Shown here: in pieces, positions 27,360-36,340 of the stretch
Position numbering within the stretch: the first letter of the stretch is position 1
Layout: each line of letters opens with the position of its first letter
Assembly (NCBI RefSeq): GCF_035013185.1
Contig: NZ_JAYGJO010000012.1
Span: 62,001 to 126,000 of the forward strand
Length of the DNA stretch: 64,000 nt
DNA from: Acerihabitans sp035013185
Lineage (GTDB): Bacteria; Pseudomonadota; Gammaproteobacteria; Enterobacterales; Enterobacteriaceae
Direction of reading: 5' to 3'
Made by a program: the position numbers and the translations under genes
Notes under the pieces: model-generated
What the model saw: only the letters and a program-made list of their open reading frames with translations
The model's database searches: none
Told to the model about the DNA's origin: nothing

Positions 27360-27913
27360 AAATGTGTTCTCCTTAGTATGCGCTATCGGGCTAAACTGGC
27401 CGGGGTCAGCCGCAATCAAAACCATAGCAGACTTATAACTATAGCTACTCATCGCCTAATCAGCCGACCCAACGGCCATTTAGCGCGATAAACCGCACGG
27501 ACGGCCTTCCAGACCGCCGGATTCAACATTATCGCAATGGTGTTCCTCCGACCGGGTGATCCCAACTACGGTGCGAATCCGCCGGTTAACCCAGCACCAT
27601 GTCCTCCGGCTCGGTCGGGTACATACACACCGACGCGTACTCACCATTATGCCCACCTGTCGCGATCGAACGATGACAGGACACTACCGAATCTCAATTT
27701 CGCTGCCTATAACCACATAATCGCTACATTTAGTATAAATATTTATCAAAAATTACATCATGTATACATACTGGGATCGCGTCATAAAATATCACCCCCC
27801 TCTGCAGACCTCAATTTTAATTAATGTGACGTTACGCGGTTAATAATCCTTGTGGTACCCGTAGACAGATGAAAATATGAATTATCATTCTCATATTATT
27901 AAGGTTATTAATT
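27360..27913. other. Intergenic region upstream of treA and fucO
   Basis: Divergent control region of about 550 bases. AAGGAG for the trehalase start lies at its left end. The part next to fucO is AT-rich, with a CRP-like half site (AATGTGACG near 27822). A 95-codon open frame at 27537 has no ribosome-binding site and is not accepted. Confidence 0.4.
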
Positions 27914-29065
27914 ATGGCTAATAGAATTATTCTTAACGAGACGTCTTACTTTGGCAAGGGTGCAATTTTACATTTAATTGATGAAATAAAAGGCCGAGGG
28001 TTTAAAAAAGCCTTGGTGGTTACCGATCGTGATTTGATTCGTTTTGAAGTCGCGACCAAAGTAACAGACCTGCTAAAACAGGCCGGACTGCCCTTTCATA
28101 TATTTGATAAAGTGCTGCCCAACCCTACCATTTCCATCGTTGATAAGGGAGTCGCCACATTTAAGGCTGCCGGCGCTGATTATCTGATCGCCATCGGCGG
28201 GGGGTCGCCACAGGATACCTGTAAGGCTATTGGTATTATTATCAACAATCCGGAATTTGCCGATGTTCGCAGTTTGGAGGGTGTGGCCGCGACCAAAAAA
28301 CCCAGCATACCCATCCTGGCGATTCCCACTACCGCCGGTACCGCAGCTGAGGTCACTATTAACTATGTCATCACCGATGAAGAGCAGCGGCGCAAGTTTG
28401 TTTGCGTCGATCCGCATGATATCCCGCAGGTCGCGTTTATCGATCCGGATATGATGGCCAGTATGCCCGCAGCGCTCAAGGCCGCCACCGGCATCGACGC
28501 ACTAACCCATGCCATTGAAGGCTATACCACACTTGCCGCCTGGGAATTGACCGATATGTTTCATCTCAAGGCCATTGAAATTATCGCCCGTTCGTTGCGT
28601 GACTCGGTGAAAGGAATGGCACGAGGCGTCGAGGATATGGCGTTGGGTCAATATGTGGCTGGGATGGGGTTTTCCAATGTGGGACTGGGGCTGGTTCATG
28701 GGATGGCTCATCCGCTGGGTGCGTTTTATAATACGCCACACGGTGTGGCTAATGCTATTTTGCTGCCGACGATTATGCAATATAACGCAGCGCATACGGG
28801 TGAAAAATTCAGAGCTATCGCGCTGGCAATGGGGGTAAAAGACGCCGCGACTATGGAGATCAGCGAAGCCCGTTCCGCTGCGATCAACGCGGTTACGCAA
28901 CTCTGCCACGATGTCGGCATCCCGCTGGCGCTGCGCGAGGTGGGGATGAAACAAGACGATATTACGGCACTGGCTAAAGCCGCGTTTGCCGACGTTTGCA
29001 CGGGTGGCAATCCGCGGACAGCCAGTCTAGCCGATATAGAGGAGTTGTACCGTTCTATCTACTAG
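27914..29065 (+). CDS. fucO: Lactaldehyde reductase / 1,2-propanediol oxidoreductase FucO
   Basis: A 383-residue iron-dependent group III alcohol dehydrogenase, nearly colinear with E. coli FucO (383 residues). It shows GGGSPQDTCKAIG for NAD binding, and the metal ligands in ATGIDALTHAIE, LVHGMAHPLGA and NTPHGVANA. It reduces lactaldehyde to propanediol when fucose or rhamnose is fermented. No fuc or rha genes lie nearby, so here it stands alone. A 20-base tandem duplication starts at its last codons. Confidence 0.95.
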   Translation: MANRIILNETSYFGKGAILHLIDEIKGRGFKKALVVTDRDLIRFEVATKVTDLLKQAGLPFHIFDKVLPNPTISIVDKGVATFKAAGADYLIAIGGGSPQDTCKAIGIIINNPEFADVRSLEGVAATKKPSIPILAIPTTAGTAAEVTINYVITDEEQRRKFVCVDPHDIPQVAFIDPDMMASMPAALKAATGIDALTHAIEGYTTLAAWELTDMFHLKAIEIIARSLRDSVKGMARGVEDMALGQYVAGMGFSNVGLGLVHGMAHPLGAFYNTPHGVANAILLPTIMQYNAAHTGEKFRAIALAMGVKDAATMEISEARSAAINAVTQLCHDVGIPLALREVGMKQDDITALAKAAFADVCTGGNPRTASLADIEELYRSIY

Positions 29066-29098
29066 GCTAGCGCTCAACCTACTAGGCTAGCGCTCAAC
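29059..29098. repeat. 20-base tandem duplication across the fucO stop
   Basis: CTACTAGGCTAGCGCTCAAC occurs twice head to tail, at 29059-29078 and 29079-29098. The first copy includes the fucO stop codon. Confidence 0.9.
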
Positions 29099-29112
29099 CC
29101 TCACCCACCATA

Positions 29113-29138
29113 GTGGGATGTGCTGTGCCACATCCCAC
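29113..29138 (+). terminator. Hairpin downstream of fucO
   Basis: GTGGGATGTG and CACATCCCAC form a perfect 10-base-pair stem with a six-base loop. There is no T run, so it may be rho-assisted or only a messenger-stability element. Confidence 0.6.
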
Positions 29139-29194
29139 AACTCGGAACCTATTAACCCGACCCTTACGTTCAAACTGCCAGTACGGTGGGTATA

Positions 29195-29389
29195 TCAGTT
29201 AACATGGGTTTGGCTGACATCACATTCGAGATCGATGACCCGTTGCCAAACCTCGGAAGGGATAAATACCGGCATGTTTTCGCACCCCATGGCACTGAAG
29301 AGGGCATCAGTATCAGAACCGGTAAACATATTGCTTGCCGGCTCTTCTTGCGGGGTGATGAGCAGACGTTTTAATTGATCAATAATCAT
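29195..29389 (-). CDS. Small protein of unknown function
   Basis: A 64-residue soluble protein. AGGAG lies seven bases before the ATG at 29389, better than most starts in the region. The sequence has a normal protein composition, with TGSDTDALFSAMGCENMPVF in the middle. I do not recognise a family. It could be a small intact gene or the 5' end of a longer gene that was truncated. Confidence 0.5.
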   Translation of the reverse strand: MIIDQLKRLLITPQEEPASNMFTGSDTDALFSAMGCENMPVFIPSEVWQRVIDLECDVSQTHVN

Positions 29390-29435
29390 CTCGCGACTCC
29401 TGGTGTACGTTCAGGCGGCCATATCAGGGCCCGTT

Positions 29436-29592
29436 TATACCCGTCATACTTCAACTTGCAGGTGTGTTGGCAGTATTTCCCTGTGCTTCGCCCCCTAACG
29501 GGACCGCGACAGGTCGCGTTGACATCTGTTCCAGACAGATTTGTCACTGCATCGCCGCCTTTATGCAACTCGAATCATTTAGGGCAGCATAT
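29436..29592. repeat. Dispersed repeat, copy D
   Basis: Begins TATACCCGTCATACTTCAAC and ends near CTCGAATCATTTAGGG. The interior differs from copies A and B and carries GGGACCGCGACAGGTCGCGT, so the middle of the element varies while the ends are kept. Confidence 0.72.
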
Positions 29593-29855
29593 ATGACGTT
29601 TTACGCTACCGTCGGTTTATGACAGTTAAACTGTTATAAACGGAAAATCCGGTCACTGGAAAGACTTTTTTAGCAATGCATGGCCATTTCACCACAATTA
29701 ATCCTGATCGCCCCCCACTCCCGGAGGGTTTGAATGGCGCATTGTCAGGGCATCGAACATCAGTTAAGGGTGCGAGTCTGTCCAGGTGGAGGTTGGGCGG
29801 TGGGTGAACTGATAGGGCCGGGAGTGTGGCGACTGGGTTATAGGTGCTGCACTAT

Positions 29856-30014
29856 GGGTTTCAGGCGGTGGGTTTCAGACGGTGGGTGTCAGGCGATAGG
29901 TGTCAGACGGTAAGTGCCAGACGGTAAGTGCCTGGCGGTAAGTGCCAGACGGTAAGTGCCTGGCGGTAGGTGTCGGACAGTGGGTGCAGTAGGTATCGGA
30001 CGATGGGTGCCGAT
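29856..30014. repeat. 14-base minisatellite, about 11 units
   Basis: The unit is close to AAGTGCCAGACGGT. Units run in register from 29856 to 29981, then one shortened unit and one or two more to 30014. Alternate units (CCAGA or CCTGG at the centre) suggest a higher-order 28-base period. It lies just downstream of the minus-strand RpiB-like gene. Confidence 0.85.
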
Positions 30015-30049
30015 AGGCTGGCACCCACACACTGCCGATAGGCCGCAGA

Positions 30050-30688
30050 TCAGGCCAGCAATGATTCGATGTATGCACCAATGGCTTTATCTTGGCAATG
30101 GGCAAAAAAGTATTCACGGAATTTTGGACCGGCCACCGCGCCTTTGAGAAGCTCGTGGTCGAGATCCGGCAATATGGACAAGAAGTCGCGATAAGTCACC
30201 GCTTTCACCCCATCAAGAATCTTCTTATTCCGTTGCTCCGGCACGACACGTTCCTTGGGATAACCTTGACCGCCGGCCGTTCCAAACAATTTTTCAAAGA
30301 TATATTGCAAATTCAACTCTGCACCCCAGCCAAAGCCCTTGGCAAACGGTAGGGAGATGGCATTACCGTCGTTAATCTGCGCGAACATATAACCATCGGC
30401 AGGGTCAATGGCCAACCCGCAAATCACGCCGGGAAATGAATTACAGGCCAGCATGGCGCCAGCGCCGGTACCACATCCGGTGACCACATAATCTACCGCA
30501 CCAGAATTGAGCAATATTGCCGCCAGGATACCGTTTTGCACATAGGTCAGCGAGGCCGAATCCTCGGCGGAGTACATGCCATAGTTAAACACCTGATGCC
30601 CCATAGGTTCGACTACCTTGGCGAGGGTGGCAACGATAAGCTCGTTTTTTGCAGCCTGGCTATTTTCGTTAATCAAAGCAATTTTCAT
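30050..30688 (-). CDS. RpiB/LacA/LacB-family sugar-phosphate isomerase
   Basis: A 212-residue protein of the RpiB/LacAB fold, longer at the C-terminus than RpiB (about 150). The N-terminal MKIALINENSQAAKNE and the TGCGTGAGAMLACNSFPGV segment, with the reactive Cys, are typical. It should interconvert an aldose and ketose phosphate; the longer relatives act on tetrulose phosphates or remain untyped. It is the only gene of its unit, and shares a divergent promoter region with the helix-turn-helix gene at 30958. Confidence 0.82.
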   Translation of the reverse strand: MKIALINENSQAAKNELIVATLAKVVEPMGHQVFNYGMYSAEDSASLTYVQNGILAAILLNSGAVDYVVTGCGTGAGAMLACNSFPGVICGLAIDPADGYMFAQINDGNAISLPFAKGFGWGAELNLQYIFEKLFGTAGGQGYPKERVVPEQRNKKILDGVKAVTYRDFLSILPDLDHELLKGAVAGPKFREYFFAHCQDKAIGAYIESLLA

Positions 30689-30957
30689 TTTATATTAACC
30701 TATTGTTATTGAAGGTAGTAATGACACTTGAGGTTATGATGACGCCAGCATGAAATTGAAATGGCGTTTCGTTTTTACAAAAGCTATTCTACCACGAAGA
30801 AATCCCTTGCCAACCTCTGTTTTCAATGATATTCAGTAAAATGGAAGATCTTGATCACACTAATGCACCTTATTGCTTAATAATATTATTTGTTCATGTG
30901 CTTTTATTATAAATAAATTTATTTTTATAAATAATATTTTCCATAAATTAAGACTAT

Positions 30958-31536
30958 TTGATTACATCAATAATATATTCCCATGATGTCGTCATTACAG
31001 CAGATAACATATATCAAGAGATTGGCAACGTATTGCCAAGCGCACCGGATTTCATGGTAAAAATAAGCAAGTTAGGTGACTTATCGCAAGGACAATTCAT
31101 GCTTCACTATATAGATTGCGGACTATCAAATATCTGGCTAATAAACGGATATCGATATGAAGACATGGACAGATTGACTAACGTGCGTATTATCGATATA
31201 CCGGGTTTGCACCGACTGATTGGCCACCAGTTAGTCAACCGTCGTGGTTGTCTGGTATCGTCGGAGATGCGATTCCTTCGCCAGCAAATGAATTTATCCC
31301 GTCAGTCACTGGGCAATAAACTGGGGGTGGAAATAGCCTTTATTGAACAATGGGAGCAACATAAGACCCGTTTACCCCGTATCGCTGATGTCTCACTCCG
31401 GGCACTGTATGCCTGCGACTTACTGGGCGGTAACGAAACTGAACTCTCGCTGCATATTTTATCTGACGCCGAATGTGCGTTGAGCGCGGAGAACATGGTC
31501 CTCAGTTGGTCTCCGCGCGGCTGGCAAGCCGATTAA
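30958..31536 (+). CDS. Helix-turn-helix regulator, YgiT/MqsA-like DNA-binding part
   Basis: A 192-residue protein if the TTG at 30958 is used; the first ATG in frame is residue 33 (31054). Residues about 45-95 (HYIDCGLSNIWLINGY) and the domain SSEMRFLRQQMNLSRQSLGN with FIEQWEQ resemble a widespread group of XRE-type regulators that recall MqsA/YgiT, but the CxxC zinc part is absent. It is AT-rich and diverges from the RpiB-like gene, which it may control. The start is not settled. Confidence 0.68.
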   Translation: MITSIIYSHDVVITADNIYQEIGNVLPSAPDFMVKISKLGDLSQGQFMLHYIDCGLSNIWLINGYRYEDMDRLTNVRIIDIPGLHRLIGHQLVNRRGCLVSSEMRFLRQQMNLSRQSLGNKLGVEIAFIEQWEQHKTRLPRIADVSLRALYACDLLGGNETELSLHILSDAECALSAENMVLSWSPRGWQAD

Positions 31537-31555
31537 CCGCCACTATCGCGGATCG

Positions 31556-31882
31556 TTATTTGGCTACATCATCCTCGAGTCCAAAACGTTCGGACAATTC
31601 GCGCCGCAGGTTATCCGACTGCCGGCCAAAGATGGCCTGGACCTGCTGACCGATAACCACCACCCCAAGCGCACCCAGCCGCTGAATTTCGCCTGTATTG
31701 ACCTTGCTAAGATCTTTCACTGTGACCCGCAAACGGGTGATACAGGCATCCACGTCTTGGATATTTTCCCGATCGCCCAGTGCGGCGATTAACGAGGTGA
31801 TATCCGGATCTCCTGGCGCCACATGATGTGAGTGGGACAATTTTTCGCTAAAAAAACGCATAAACTCTTTCAGGTTAACCAT
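31556..31882 (-). CDS. Stand-alone PTS EIIB domain, glucose family
   Basis: A 108-residue protein that is almost only an EIIB domain of the glucose/N-acetylglucosamine family. The phosphorylated Cys is in DVDACITRLRV, and VVVIGQQVQAIFG follows, as in PtsG and NagE. There is no EIIC or EIIA next to it. AAGGA lies seven bases before the ATG, so it looks like an intact gene rather than a broken end. It could serve an EIIC elsewhere, or act in regulation. Confidence 0.8.
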   Translation of the reverse strand: MVNLKEFMRFFSEKLSHSHHVAPGDPDITSLIAALGDRENIQDVDACITRLRVTVKDLSKVNTGEIQRLGALGVVVIGQQVQAIFGRQSDNLRRELSERFGLEDDVAK

Positions 31883-32257
31883 CTAAGTATCCTTATAAAG
31901 CAGCATGAATTTATGACAAAACGCACGGGTTCGGTTTTCAGGCCATCCTACCGCGATGGACCACACGCGCAAAGCGTGATTTCGATCGTTGGCCCGGTTA
32001 CGTCGTGCTGTTAGGGAAAAATGTGATCTGTACGACGATAGTGACCGACCAAACCGACGGGTCAATGCCCGCGGGCGCCTGCACAATCATGGCCCGCAGT
32101 ATCACCAACAACCTGCACCGCTGTTATTCATATCCCCGGCAAATTTGCCTGATTTTCACCCACATCGCCCCAGCGTATCGCATATCCGCCCGATATTGGT
32201 GCGTACTGCGTACCGGCGGTCATTGGCGTTTGGCGCCCCGCTTGATAACCCGGTAAC
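31883..32257. other. Control region upstream of urtA
   Basis: No supported gene. At 32080-32096, TGCACAATCATGG matches much of the NtrC consensus (TGCACCAAAATGGTGCA), about 190 bases before the predicted urtA transcription start, and a further TGCACC lies at 32114. Both suit NtrC enhancer sites. Confidence 0.4.
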
Positions 32258-32273
32258 TGGCACAGTGTTTGCT
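32258..32273 (+). promoter_or_regulatory. Sigma-54 promoter of the urt operon
   Basis: TGGCACAGTGTTTGCT is an almost ideal sigma-54 promoter: GG at 32259-32260, ten bases, GC at 32271-32272. The start would be near 32284, 61 bases before urtA. It implies nitrogen control of urea uptake. Confidence 0.82.
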
Positions 32274-32344
32274 TCACGTTGTTTGCTATGAGAAAAGTTC
32301 CCTACCATCAAGGTTAGCCCTCTCTCTCTATTGGAGTGCCATGT

Positions 32345-33613
32345 ATGCAACGACGTAAAATAGTAAAGGCGTTCGCTCTCTCCGCCACCGTTATCGCTAT
32401 GGGTATTAGTTGGGGAGCACTGGCTGCTGACACCATTAAAGTCGGCATCATGCATTCATTATCCGGCACGATGGCAATCTCGGAAACACCGCTTAAAGAG
32501 GTGGCATTGATGACCATCGATGAAATTAATGCCAAGGGGGGTGTTTTAGGTAAGAAACTCGAACCGGTGGTGGTCGATCCCGCCTCGAACTGGCCGTTGT
32601 TCGCGGAAAAAGCGCGCCAACTTCTGACCCAGGACAAAGTGGCGGTGGTGTTTGGCTGTTGGACCTCGGTATCACGCAAATCCGTGTTGCCGGTCTTCGA
32701 AGAGCTCAACGGTTTACTGTTTTATCCAGTGCAGTATGAAGGGGAGGAAATGTCACCTAACGTATTTTATACCGGCGCTGCACCGAACCAACAGGCCATC
32801 CCGGCGGTGGAATATCTGATGAGCGAAGACGGCGGCGGCGCCAAACGCTTCTTCCTGCTCGGCACCGACTATGTTTATCCACGGACCACCAATAAGATAC
32901 TGCGTGCTTTCTTGCATTCCAAAGGCGTAGCCGATAAGGATATTGAAGAGGTCTATACGCCATTCGGTTATAGCGACTACCAAACTATCGTCGCCAATAT
33001 TAAAAAGTTCTCCGCCGGCGGTAAAACAGCGGTCATTTCCACCATCAACGGTGATTCCAACGTACCCTTCTATAAAGAACTGGCCAACCAGGGCATCAAA
33101 GCGACGGATGTGCCGGTGATTGCCTTCTCGGTAGGCGAGGAAGAGCTGCGCGGCATCGATACCAAACCTCTGGTAGGCAATCTGGCGGCCTGGAACTATT
33201 TCCAATCGGTGGACAACCCCACCAATGAAAAGTTTGTCGCTCAATGGAAAGCCTACGCAAAATCCCATAACTTGCCCAACGCGGCAACCGTTGTGACCAA
33301 CGACCCAATGGAAGCGACCTATGTTGGCATTCATATGTGGGCACAGGCGGTTGAAAAGGCCAAATCCACCGACGTTGATAAAGTGCGTGCCGCCATGGCG
33401 GGTCAAACCTTTGCTGCGCCGTCCGGTTTTACCCTGACGATGGATAAAACCAACCATCACCTGCACAAACCAGTGATGATCGGCGAAATCGAGTCTAACG
33501 GTCAATTTAATGTGGTGTGGCAAACCGACAAGCCGGTACGGGCTCAGCCGTGGAGCCCCTACATTGCCGGGAATGATAAAAAACCTGATTATCCGGTTAA
33601 AAGTACCCTATAA
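32345..33613 (+). CDS. urtA: Urea ABC transporter substrate-binding protein UrtA
   Basis: A 422-residue periplasmic binding protein of the branched-chain amino acid/amide class. The start at 32345 has GGAG eight bases upstream and gives a normal signal peptide (AFALSATVIAMGISWGALAA), cut before DTIKVGIMHS. UrtA marks are GILHSLSGTMAISE-like N-terminus, FGCWTSVSRKSVLPVFE and FYPVQYEGEE. It delivers urea to UrtBC. A strong hairpin after the gene probably keeps urtA messenger above the rest of the operon. Confidence 0.95.
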   Translation: MQRRKIVKAFALSATVIAMGISWGALAADTIKVGIMHSLSGTMAISETPLKEVALMTIDEINAKGGVLGKKLEPVVVDPASNWPLFAEKARQLLTQDKVAVVFGCWTSVSRKSVLPVFEELNGLLFYPVQYEGEEMSPNVFYTGAAPNQQAIPAVEYLMSEDGGGAKRFFLLGTDYVYPRTTNKILRAFLHSKGVADKDIEEVYTPFGYSDYQTIVANIKKFSAGGKTAVISTINGDSNVPFYKELANQGIKATDVPVIAFSVGEEELRGIDTKPLVGNLAAWNYFQSVDNPTNEKFVAQWKAYAKSHNLPNAATVVTNDPMEATYVGIHMWAQAVEKAKSTDVDKVRAAMAGQTFAAPSGFTLTMDKTNHHLHKPVMIGEIESNGQFNVVWQTDKPVRAQPWSPYIAGNDKKPDYPVKSTL

Positions 33614-33625
33614 CCCAGGATGTAT

Positions 33626-33650
33626 CGACGCCGGAAAAATTCCGGCGTCG
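33626..33650 (+). terminator. Intra-operon hairpin between urtA and urtB
   Basis: An 11-base-pair perfect stem (33626-33636 with 33640-33650) around AAA. No T tract follows. It is of the kind that protects the binding-protein messenger and lowers read-through to the permease genes. Confidence 0.75.
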
Positions 33651-33680
33651 CGGTACTGCACGTGCTAACGGGTGAAAAAT

Positions 33681-35261
33681 ATGCGTCAATCTCTTTATCT
33701 ATGCTGGCGGTTCAGCTTGAGTCTCTTGCTGTTATGGCCATTGTTTTCCTACTCTGGCCCCGCAGGGGACTTTGCTGCCGCCAGTCGTGGCGATCAGGCA
33801 AAATGGCTCCAGAGTTGGTCAAGTGCCCCGGATGCCGCCCGGTTACCGCTACTGCAGGCGCTACATCAGGAAAAGATGGTCGTTGATGAAGCCGGTAGGC
33901 CATTTATCCAGCAAGCGGGTGTTCTCACGCCGATGGAGGGTACAGGTGTCCCTAAAGGCGAGGTTAAAAAGATCTGGTTGAACAATCGCCTGCGTATTCT
34001 GATCGCCAACGCATTATCTGCCCAACAGTTAGTCAGTAACGACGCGCAAGTGCGTCTGCACGCCGCCATGGCACTCCAGCGTGAGGCCAAGGCCGATCAA
34101 CTGCCGTTACTCACCGCCCGATTGCCAGTGGAAAAAGACCCGGCGGTACGCACCGCACTGCTTGGCGCCATCGCCACCTTGCAGTTGAGTGATCCCAACC
34201 CCGAGATTCGCCTGCAGGCGGTGACACTATTGGGCGAATCAGCAGACCCGGACACCCAATTAGGCTTACAGCGACTCGCTACGGTGAAAAACGAACCTGA
34301 CCCCCGGGTACGCGCCGCTGCTCAACAGAGTTTAAAGCAGGTACAGCACCGGCTGCTGATTGGCGATCTGCTTGGGCAAGCCTTTACCGGGCTCTCCCTT
34401 GGCTCCATTCTCTTGCTGGCCGCTCTGGGCCTGGCTATCACTTATGGGTTGCTGGGCGTGATTAATATGGCGCACGGCGAGATGCTGATGCTCGGCGCCT
34501 ATGCAACCTATATGGTTCAGCAACTGCTCGCGCAATATTCCCCGGCATTGCTGACATTTTACCCTCTGGTGGCGCTGCCGGCGGCCTTTGCCGTCACTGC
34601 GGTGGTCGGCATGTTGCTTGAGCGGACCATCATCCGGCATTTGTATGGCCGACCATTGGAAACCTTGCTGGCCACCTGGGGCATCAGTCTGGTGCTAATT
34701 CAGGGAGTGCGCATGCTGTTCGGGGCACAAAACGTAGAAGTGGCCAATCCGAGCTGGCTTTCCGGCGGCGTTCAGCTATTGCCAAATCTGGTGCTGCCCT
34801 ATAACCGTATCGCGGTCATTTTGTTTGTGCTGGGGGTATTGGTCCTGTGCTGGTTGTTGCTCAACAAAACCCGCTTGGGTATGAATATTCGCGCGGTCAC
34901 CCAAAATCGGGCCATGGCCGCCTGCTGCGGTGTCCCTACCGGCCGGGTGGATATGCTGGCGTTTGGTCTGGGTTCGGGCATTGCCGGTCTGGGGGGCGTG
35001 GCGCTCTCGCAGCTTGGCAATGTGGGACCCGAACTGGGGCAAGGTTATATTATCGACTCCTTCCTGGTGGTGGTGCTCGGTGGTGTTGGCCAACTGGCCG
35101 GTACCGTGGCAGCGGCCTTCGGACTTGGCATTGTCAATAAAATTCTCGAACCGGAGATGGGCGCAGTGTTAGGCAAGATCCTCATATTAGTGCTAATTAT
35201 TTTGTTTATCCAAAAACGCCCTCAGGGTCTGTTTGCGGTCAAAGGGCGGGTGATTGACTGA
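33681..35261 (+). CDS. urtB: Urea ABC transporter permease UrtB
   Basis: A 526-residue inner-membrane permease. As is usual for UrtB, a periplasmic HEAT-like N-terminal region of about 220 residues follows a signal sequence (FSLSLLLLWPLFSYSGPAG). It precedes a LivH-type membrane domain with GLLGVINMAHGEMLMLGAY and the EAA-like MAACCGVPTGRVD. The ATG at 33681 is preferred to the GTG at 33672. The stop overlaps the urtC start by one base. Confidence 0.94.
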   Translation: MRQSLYLCWRFSLSLLLLWPLFSYSGPAGDFAAASRGDQAKWLQSWSSAPDAARLPLLQALHQEKMVVDEAGRPFIQQAGVLTPMEGTGVPKGEVKKIWLNNRLRILIANALSAQQLVSNDAQVRLHAAMALQREAKADQLPLLTARLPVEKDPAVRTALLGAIATLQLSDPNPEIRLQAVTLLGESADPDTQLGLQRLATVKNEPDPRVRAAAQQSLKQVQHRLLIGDLLGQAFTGLSLGSILLLAALGLAITYGLLGVINMAHGEMLMLGAYATYMVQQLLAQYSPALLTFYPLVALPAAFAVTAVVGMLLERTIIRHLYGRPLETLLATWGISLVLIQGVRMLFGAQNVEVANPSWLSGGVQLLPNLVLPYNRIAVILFVLGVLVLCWLLLNKTRLGMNIRAVTQNRAMAACCGVPTGRVDMLAFGLGSGIAGLGGVALSQLGNVGPELGQGYIIDSFLVVVLGGVGQLAGTVAAAFGLGIVNKILEPEMGAVLGKILILVLIILFIQKRPQGLFAVKGRVID

Positions 35262-36340
35262 TGAGCCAACAACAACCCTTGACCCTGACCGGGGTACAAA
35301 AAGCGCCCCGCACCGCCATTACGCTTGGCATACTGGCGTTCATTGCCCTGATCATTTTGCCGCTACTGGCGTTGCTGCCCCCGGATCACCCGCTGGCGAT
35401 TTCCACCTATACCCTGACGCTGGTGGGCAAGATCTTGTGCTACGCGGTGGTGGCCATCGCGCTGGATTTGGTGTGGGGCTATGCCGGACTGCTGTCGCTC
35501 GGGCATGGGCTGTTTTTTGCCTTGGGGGGTTACGCCATGGGCATGTATCTGATGCGCCAGGCCGCCGGCGACGGTCTGCCCGCGTTTATGTCGTTTCTAT
35601 CATGGAGCGAACTGCCCTGGTATTGGTCCGGAACCCAACATTTCGCCTGGGCGCTGTGTTTGATTATCTTGGCACCGGGTCTGCTGGCGCTGATCTTTGG
35701 CTACTTCTCGTTTCGATCCAAAATCAAGGGCGTGTATTTTTCCATCATGACCCAAGCATTGACCTACGCGGCGATGTTATTGTTTTTTCGCAACGAAACC
35801 GGCTTTGGCGGTAACAATGGCTTCACCGGTTTTACCACCATCCTGGTGGCGTCGGTCACCGACACCACGACCCGAGTGGGACTGTTCTTGGCCACAGTGG
35901 TACTGCTGGGCGTCAGTTTACTGTTGGGTTTTGCCTTGGCGCGCAGTAAATTCGGCCGGGTGCTGACTGCGGTGCGCGACGCAGAAAACCGGTTGATTTT
36001 CTGCGGTTATGATCCAAGAGGCTTTAAATTATTTGTCTGGACCCTGTCGGCGATACTGTGTGGATTAGCGGGCGCGCTCTACGTGCCTCAGGTGGGTATT
36101 ATTAATCCCAGCGAGATGTCGCCCACCAACTCGATTGAAGCGGCCATTTGGGTCGCGCTGGGCGGGCGCGGTACGCTGATCGGCCCGCTGTTGGGCGCCG
36201 GCATTGTTAACGGAGCCAAAAGCTGGTTTACCGTGGCCATGCCGGAATATTGGCAATTATTTCTGGGACTGATGTTTATCGTGGTAACCCTGTTGCTGCC
36301 CCAAGGGGTGATTGGACTGCTGCACAAAAGGAGAGGTTGA
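35261..36340 (+). CDS. urtC: Urea ABC transporter permease UrtC
   Basis: A 359-residue LivM-type permease, partner of UrtB. It has the segment DLVWGYAGLLSLGHGLFFALGGYAMGMYL in helix 2-3 (only part quoted by others) and AVRDAENRLIFCGYDP, an EAA-type loop for the ATPases. The stop TGA overlaps the urtD ATG, so translation is coupled. Confidence 0.95.
   Translation: MSQQQPLTLTGVQKAPRTAITLGILAFIALIILPLLALLPPDHPLAISTYTLTLVGKILCYAVVAIALDLVWGYAGLLSLGHGLFFALGGYAMGMYLMRQAAGDGLPAFMSFLSWSELPWYWSGTQHFAWALCLIILAPGLLALIFGYFSFRSKIKGVYFSIMTQALTYAAMLLFFRNETGFGGNNGFTGFTTILVASVTDTTTRVGLFLATVVLLGVSLLLGFALARSKFGRVLTAVRDAENRLIFCGYDPRGFKLFVWTLSAILCGLAGALYVPQVGIINPSEMSPTNSIEAAIWVALGGRGTLIGPLLGAGIVNGAKSWFTVAMPEYWQLFLGLMFIVVTLLLPQGVIGLLHKRRG

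Larger units (their letters stand above)
29390..30049. other. Intergenic region with repeat copy D and a minisatellite
   Basis: About 660 bases between the small gene and the RpiB-like gene. It holds dispersed repeat copy D and a 14-base tandem repeat, listed separately. No supported gene. Confidence 0.6.

Noticed and set aside
27537..27824. 95-codon open frame on the + strand before fucO
   Set aside because: No ribosome-binding site, odd Pro-rich start and a tail that follows AT-rich non-coding sequence.
29875..30117. 80-codon minus-strand open frame rich in HLPSDTYR-type repeats
   Set aside because: It is only a translation of the 14-base minisatellite.
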